A stretch of 64,000 nt of DNA from DASXYG01 sp036502625 (GTDB lineage Bacteria; Actinomycetota; Actinomycetes; Streptosporangiales; Streptosporangiaceae). Below, piece by piece: positions 59,799-64,000 of this stretch (the first letter of the stretch is position 1; each line of letters begins with the position of its first letter). The position numbers were made by a program, and so were the translations under genes. Location: NCBI GenBank assembly GCA_036502625.1, contig DASXYG010000080.1, positions 75,479 to 139,478 of the forward strand, in the 5' to 3' direction. Under the pieces are notes generated by a model. It did no database searches. It was not told the origin of the DNA and worked only from the letters and a program-made list of their open reading frames with translations.

Positions 59799-59822
59799 GC
59801 GCAGTCAGTGAAGGAGACGGCC

Positions 59823-60326
59823 ATGGCCGCGTCGCCCACCTCCGCGGACCTCTTCCGGCACGCCGCCGGGCGTTTCGCCTCCGGCGTCACCGTCGTCACC
59901 ACCCGGGTCGGCGGCGAGATCTACGGCATCACCTGCTCGGCGTTCGCGTCGCTGTCGCTGGACCCGCCGCTGGTCACGGCGTCGGTGAACGCGTACAGCC
60001 CGCTGCTTGACCACGTACGGGGGTCGCGCTGCTTCGCGGTGAGCGTCCTGGCCCGGAGCCAGCGGCACGTGTCGCAGTACTTCGCGACCCGCGACCGGGG
60101 CAGCGCGCCGGACTTCGGCGCCATCGGCACCCGCACCGTGGAGACCGGCGCGCCGGTGATCGACGGCTGCCTGAGCTACTTCGACTGCCGCCTGTACGAC
60201 GTGCTGCCCGGCGGCGACCACCGCATCCTCGTCGGCGACGTGACCGCGTCCGGGCACGACGCGGCCGCATCGGGCCCGCTGCTCTACTACGCGGGCGGCT
60301 ACCGCGAACTGCACACCGCGAGATAG
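59823..60326 (+). CDS. flavin reductase, HpaC-like
   Basis: 167 residues from the ATG at 59823 (GGAG 8 nt upstream); an in-frame start at 59808 adds five residues without need. The split-barrel FMN-binding fold is seen in FRHAAGRFASGVTVVTTRVGGEIYGITCSAFASLSLDPPLVTASVNAYSPLLDHVRGSRCFAVSVLA. It supplies reduced flavin to the HpaB-like monooxygenase at 54979-56433. Its position five genes downstream still marks it as the operon's reductase component. Confidence 0.92.
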   Translation: MAASPTSADLFRHAAGRFASGVTVVTTRVGGEIYGITCSAFASLSLDPPLVTASVNAYSPLLDHVRGSRCFAVSVLARSQRHVSQYFATRDRGSAPDFGAIGTRTVETGAPVIDGCLSYFDCRLYDVLPGGDHRILVGDVTASGHDAAASGPLLYYAGGYRELHTAR

Positions 60327-60336
60327 GGGACCACGC

Positions 60337-61800
60337 ATGGAGCTGCTCGACCCCGGCCGCTGGACCGGACGGGTCCTCTCCGGGACCTGGCGCGTGCCGC
60401 ACGGCGGCGCGCTCCCGATCACCGCGCCGGCCACCGGCGCGACGATCGGCACGGCCGGGCGCGCGGACGCGACCGACATCGCGGACGCCACCGCGCGCGC
60501 CGCCGCCGCACAGCCCGCGTGGGCCGCGACCGGTCCCCGCGACCGGGCCGCCGTCCTCGACCGGGCCGCGGCGGTCCTCGACACGTACCGGGCGGAGATC
60601 GTGGCCTGGAGCATGCGGGAGACCGGTGCCGTACGCGCCAAGGCGGCGCACGAGATCGGCCTGGCGATCGGGGAGCTGCGCGCCGCGTCCGCGCTGGCCA
60701 CCGGGTCGCAGGGCGAGCTGCTGCCGGGCGTGGACGCGGCCCAGTACGGGATGGCGCGCCGGGTGCCGATCGGTGTCGCCGGGGTGATCGCGCCGTGGAA
60801 CGCGCCGCTGATGCTCGGCATCCGCGCGGTCGCGCCGGCGCTCGCGCTCGGCAACGCGGTGGTGCTGAAACCCGACCCGCAGACGCCGGTGACCGGCGGG
60901 TTCGTGCTGGCCCTCGCGCTGGCCGAGGCGGGGCTGCCGTCCGATGTCCTGCACGTCCTGCCCGGCGGCGCGGACGCGGGTGAGGCGCTGGTCGCGTCGC
61001 CGCACACGTCCGTGCTGTCGTTCACCGGCTCCACGGCCGCCGGGCGGAGGGTCGGCGCGGTGGCCGGCGGCCTGCTCAAACGGGTCGTGCTGGAGCTCGG
61101 CGGCAACAACGCGCACATCGTGCTCGACGACGCCGACGTGTCCGCGGCGGTGAACAACGGCATGTGGGGCGCGTTCACGCACAACGGCCAGATCTGCATG
61201 GCCGCCGGGCGCCACCTGGTGCACGAGTCGGTGGCCGAGGAGTACGTACGGCTGCTCACCGAGCGCACGGCCGCGCTGAAGGTGGGCGACCCGTGCGCCG
61301 ACGACGCCGTACGGATCGGGCCGCTGATCAACGAGCGCCAGGTCGCGCGGGTGCACGGGATCGTGACGGCGACGGTCGCCGCGGGGGCGCGGGCGCGGAC
61401 CGGCGGCACGTACGACGGGCCGTACTACCGGCCCACCGTGCTGTCGGGCGTGCGCCCCGGGATGCGCGCGTTCGACGAGGAGGTCTTCGGCCCCGTCGCC
61501 CCGGTCACCACGTTCACCAGCGACGACGAGGCGGTGGAGCTGGCCAACGCGACGGAGTACGGGCTGTCCGCGGCCGTGCAGACGCGCGCGACGGGGCGCG
61601 GGCAGGCGCTCGCGCGGCGGCTGCGCGTCGGCATGGCGCACGTCAACGGCCAGCCGATCGGCGACGCGCCGCACCTGCCGATGGGCGGGATGGGCGCGTC
61701 AGGGAACGGCGGGAGGTACGGCGGACGGTGGAACCTGGACGAGTTCACGTACTGGCAGTGGCTCTCGGTGCGCGATGAACCGCTCGCGTATCCGATCTGA
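60337..61800 (+). CDS. NAD(P)-dependent aldehyde dehydrogenase
   Basis: 487 residues, full ALDH. Motifs: PIGVAGVIAPWNAPLMLGIRAVAPALALGNAVVLKP (cofactor entry), SFTGSTAAGRRV (Gly motif), catalytic Glu in LELGGNNAHIVL and catalytic Cys in HNGQICMAAGRH. The late EEVFGPVAPVTTF is standard. It probably oxidises the semialdehyde released by extradiol cleavage, as HpaE does in homoprotocatechuate breakdown. Last gene of the operon, followed by a strong terminator-like palindrome. Confidence 0.93.
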   Translation: MELLDPGRWTGRVLSGTWRVPHGGALPITAPATGATIGTAGRADATDIADATARAAAAQPAWAATGPRDRAAVLDRAAAVLDTYRAEIVAWSMRETGAVRAKAAHEIGLAIGELRAASALATGSQGELLPGVDAAQYGMARRVPIGVAGVIAPWNAPLMLGIRAVAPALALGNAVVLKPDPQTPVTGGFVLALALAEAGLPSDVLHVLPGGADAGEALVASPHTSVLSFTGSTAAGRRVGAVAGGLLKRVVLELGGNNAHIVLDDADVSAAVNNGMWGAFTHNGQICMAAGRHLVHESVAEEYVRLLTERTAALKVGDPCADDAVRIGPLINERQVARVHGIVTATVAAGARARTGGTYDGPYYRPTVLSGVRPGMRAFDEEVFGPVAPVTTFTSDDEAVELANATEYGLSAAVQTRATGRGQALARRLRVGMAHVNGQPIGDAPHLPMGGMGASGNGGRYGGRWNLDEFTYWQWLSVRDEPLAYPI

Positions 61801-61805
61801 GGGCG

Positions 61806-61827
61806 GTGGCCGCGCCGGCGCGGCCAC
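61806..61827. terminator. bidirectional terminator candidate
   Basis: A perfect 22-bp GC palindrome (GTGGCCGCGC mirrored by GCGCGGCCAC around a central CG) fills the 30-bp space between the convergent aldehyde dehydrogenase and GntR stops. On either strand it makes a 9-bp stem with a 4-nt loop. No U-tract. Confidence 0.6.
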
Positions 61828-61830
61828 GCC

Positions 61831-62583
61831 TCACGACTTCGCGGCCGCGCGCTTGGCCCGCCGGTCGTCCTTGTGGTGGGTGACCAGCGCGACGTGCTCG
61901 GACATCTTCGCGGCGGCCGCGTCGCCGTCGCCCGCGGCGATGGCGTCGAGGATCTGGCCGTGCATCCGGGCCACCCGCACGGCCACCTGGTGGGAGGTGT
62001 GCTCCTCGAACTTCGCGTGCTGCACCGTGCGCAGCGCGCGGACGTACGCCAGGATCGCCTTGTTCCGCGCGGCCTCGGCCACCGCGGAGTGGAAGTCGAG
62101 CGCGAGGTCGGTGAACGCGGGCGGGTCGTCGACGCTGGCCCGCTGCTCGGAGACGATCGCGCGCAACCGGTCGAGGTCGTCGGTGGTGGCGCGCTCGGCG
62201 GCGAGGCGGGCCAGGAACGGCTCGACGGCGCTCATCGCCTCCGCGAGCTCCTCCCAGGTCAGGCCCATGAGGTGGAGCTGGACGGACAGGGCGTCGGTGT
62301 GCCGGGCGGGATCGGCGTCGGCCACCCGCAGCCCGCCGCGCGCGCCGACGCGTACGGCCACGACGCCCTGCGCCTCGAGCGCGCGGATCGCGTCGCGGAT
62401 CGTGATGCGGCTGACGCCGAACCGCTCGGCGAGCTCGGTCTCGGTGCCCAGCCAGTCGCCCGGTTTCATGCCGTCGAAGAACGCGGCCTTGACCTGGTCG
62501 ACGACCTCCTCGGAGGCGCGTCCTCCACGGACCGGGCGCCAGTTCCCCGTCTGTTCGCTACCGGCGTCCGTACGTCGGCTCAT
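61831..62583 (-). CDS. GntR-family regulator, FCD/FadR subfamily
   Basis: 250 residues from the ATG at 62583 (MSRRTDAGSEQTGNWRPVRGG); an ATG at 62595 adds four. Winged helix VVDQVKAAFFDGMKPGDWLGTETELAERFGVSRITIRDAIRALEAQGVVAVRVGARGG, then an FCD domain with LALDFHSAVAEAARNKA and RMHGQILDAI supplying His ligands. The C-terminus is Lys/Arg-rich (KDDRRAKRAAAKS). Divergent from an ABC importer ATPase with an AT-rich dyad and promoter in between. Confidence 0.92.
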   Translation of the reverse strand: MSRRTDAGSEQTGNWRPVRGGRASEEVVDQVKAAFFDGMKPGDWLGTETELAERFGVSRITIRDAIRALEAQGVVAVRVGARGGLRVADADPARHTDALSVQLHLMGLTWEELAEAMSAVEPFLARLAAERATTDDLDRLRAIVSEQRASVDDPPAFTDLALDFHSAVAEAARNKAILAYVRALRTVQHAKFEEHTSHQVAVRVARMHGQILDAIAAGDGDAAAAKMSEHVALVTHHKDDRRAKRAAAKS

Positions 62584-62610
62584 CGCATGCCCCATTCGGC
62601 GGGTTCGAAT

Positions 62611-62630
62611 GTAAAATGTTTCAATTTTAC
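62611..62630. promoter_or_regulatory. GntR operator candidate
   Basis: GTAAAAT-N6-ATTTTAC, perfect 7-bp arms in a strikingly AT-rich patch, 28 bp upstream of the GntR ATG. Likely autoregulatory site. Confidence 0.55.
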
Positions 62631-62635
62631 TTTAG

Positions 62636-62683
62636 TTGACATCGGGCCTGTGCGTTTCTAAGTTCTCAATATCTAACTATAAT
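62636..62683 (+). promoter_or_regulatory. promoter candidates for the ABC importer
   Basis: A consensus -35 TTGACA at 62636-62641 is followed after 17 bp by TAAGTT (62659-62664, weak -10). A perfect TATAAT stands at 62678-62683, 45 bp before the ATPase ATG, but without a good -35 at 17 bp. The GntR dyad abuts the TTGACA box. Confidence 0.5.
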
Positions 62684-62727
62684 ACATTTGGGTTCTCCTC
62701 ACGCCCCCATCCTCCTCAGGAGCGGCC

Positions 62728-63834
<1,107 letters not shown>

Positions 63835-63896
63835 CCCCGGCCCCCCACCCCTCCCGTCACGTCCGCCCCCACCCGGCCCTCCCCCAACCCCAGCCC

Positions 63897-64000
63897 TTCA
63901 TCCCAGCCCAGCCCAGCCCTTCACCCCAGCCCAGCCCTTCACCCCAGCCCAGCCCTTCACCCCAGCCCAGCCCTTCACCCCAGCCCAGCCCTTCACCCCA
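63897..64000. repeat. 18-bp tandem repeat, C-rich on plus strand, G-quadruplex-prone on minus strand
   Basis: The unit TTCACCCCAGCCCAGCCC recurs with exact 18-bp period: TTCAC starts at 63920, 63938, 63956, 63974 and 63992, and the array runs off the window edge. Less regular CCCAGCCCTTCATCC copies precede it. The minus strand reads GGG-N2-GGGG-N4 repeatedly. It follows the ABC ATPase stop directly, with only C-rich non-coding sequence (63835-63896) before it. Confidence 0.85.

Noticed and set aside
63897..64000. CRISPR array
   Set aside because: Copies are contiguous 18-bp units without spacers; a simple tandem repeat.

Overview
The window reads as chromosome of a high-G+C actinomycete. By eye G+C is above 70 percent, GTG starts are frequent, and cgtacg/gtacgg words are common. 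An F420/LLM-type oxidoreductase, many FCD-type GntR regulators and an actinobacterial class I lanthipeptide locus fit a Streptosporangiales or Streptomyces-like genus; the genus is inference. No rRNA, tRNA, CRISPR array, insertion sequence or phage gene was seen. Within operons most genes overlap by ATGA or GTGA, so translational coupling looks pervasive.

Layout. (1) 1-9261: an IclR regulator (5364-6149) sits beside a divergent pair of catabolic operons. Leftward are a three-subunit molybdenum hydroxylase, an alpha/beta hydrolase and a quinone oxidoreductase cut by the window edge. Rightward are a UbiD decarboxylase, an SCP2-type thiolase and a DUF35 Zn-ribbon/OB protein. Two matching palindromes lie in the shared promoter region. 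(2) 9261-17581: a broken TetR gene, a GT1 glycosyltransferase, a DUF998 membrane protein with a MarR regulator facing a 14-TM MFS pump, a Cys-tailed MarR with a DUF3224 protein, a duplicated PH-like membrane protein, and a medium-chain reductase facing a TetR regulator. (3) 17582-21607: a GntR regulator facing an MHS-family transporter, a phosphotriesterase-like hydrolase and an AstE/aspartoacylase-like deacylase. (4) 21623-33982: a GntR-controlled divergent locus. The leftward operon encodes a Liv-type ABC importer (binding protein, two permeases, two ATPases), an SDR, an AtuA/DUF1446 protein, a small GIY-YIG-like protein and an acyl-CoA dehydrogenase. The rightward operon encodes a CaiB CoA-transferase, two MaoC-like hot-dog proteins and an enoyl-CoA hydratase. 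Together they look like uptake, CoA activation and beta-oxidation-like breakdown of a branched or terpenoid acid.

(5) 33990-42829: a class I lanthipeptide locus, the most interesting system here. It has two precursor genes with near-identical leaders and Cys/Thr-rich cores, one full-length LanB dehydratase, two divergent LanC cyclases, an exporter-type ABC protein and a small secreted four-Cys protein. Both precursor genes are preceded by the same GTGAC-N6-GTCAC dyad.

(6) 42826-50881: a GntR regulator facing an operon for an LLM oxidoreductase, an M20 hydrolase, an MHS transporter and a second molybdenum hydroxylase, suggesting catabolism of a heterocycle or amide. (7) 50914-53639: a small MerR regulator with a structured 5' leader, an MFS exporter and an XRE-cupin regulator. 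(8) 53655-61800: a PucR-type regulator facing a ring-cleavage operon: HpaB-like monooxygenase, LigJ-like hydratase, LigB-type extradiol dioxygenase, two RraA/aldolase-family proteins, an HpaC-like flavin reductase and an aldehyde dehydrogenase. (9) 61831-64000: a GntR regulator facing the ATPase of a sugar/polyamine-type importer that continues beyond the window. The right end is an 18-bp tandem repeat able to form G-quadruplexes on the minus strand.
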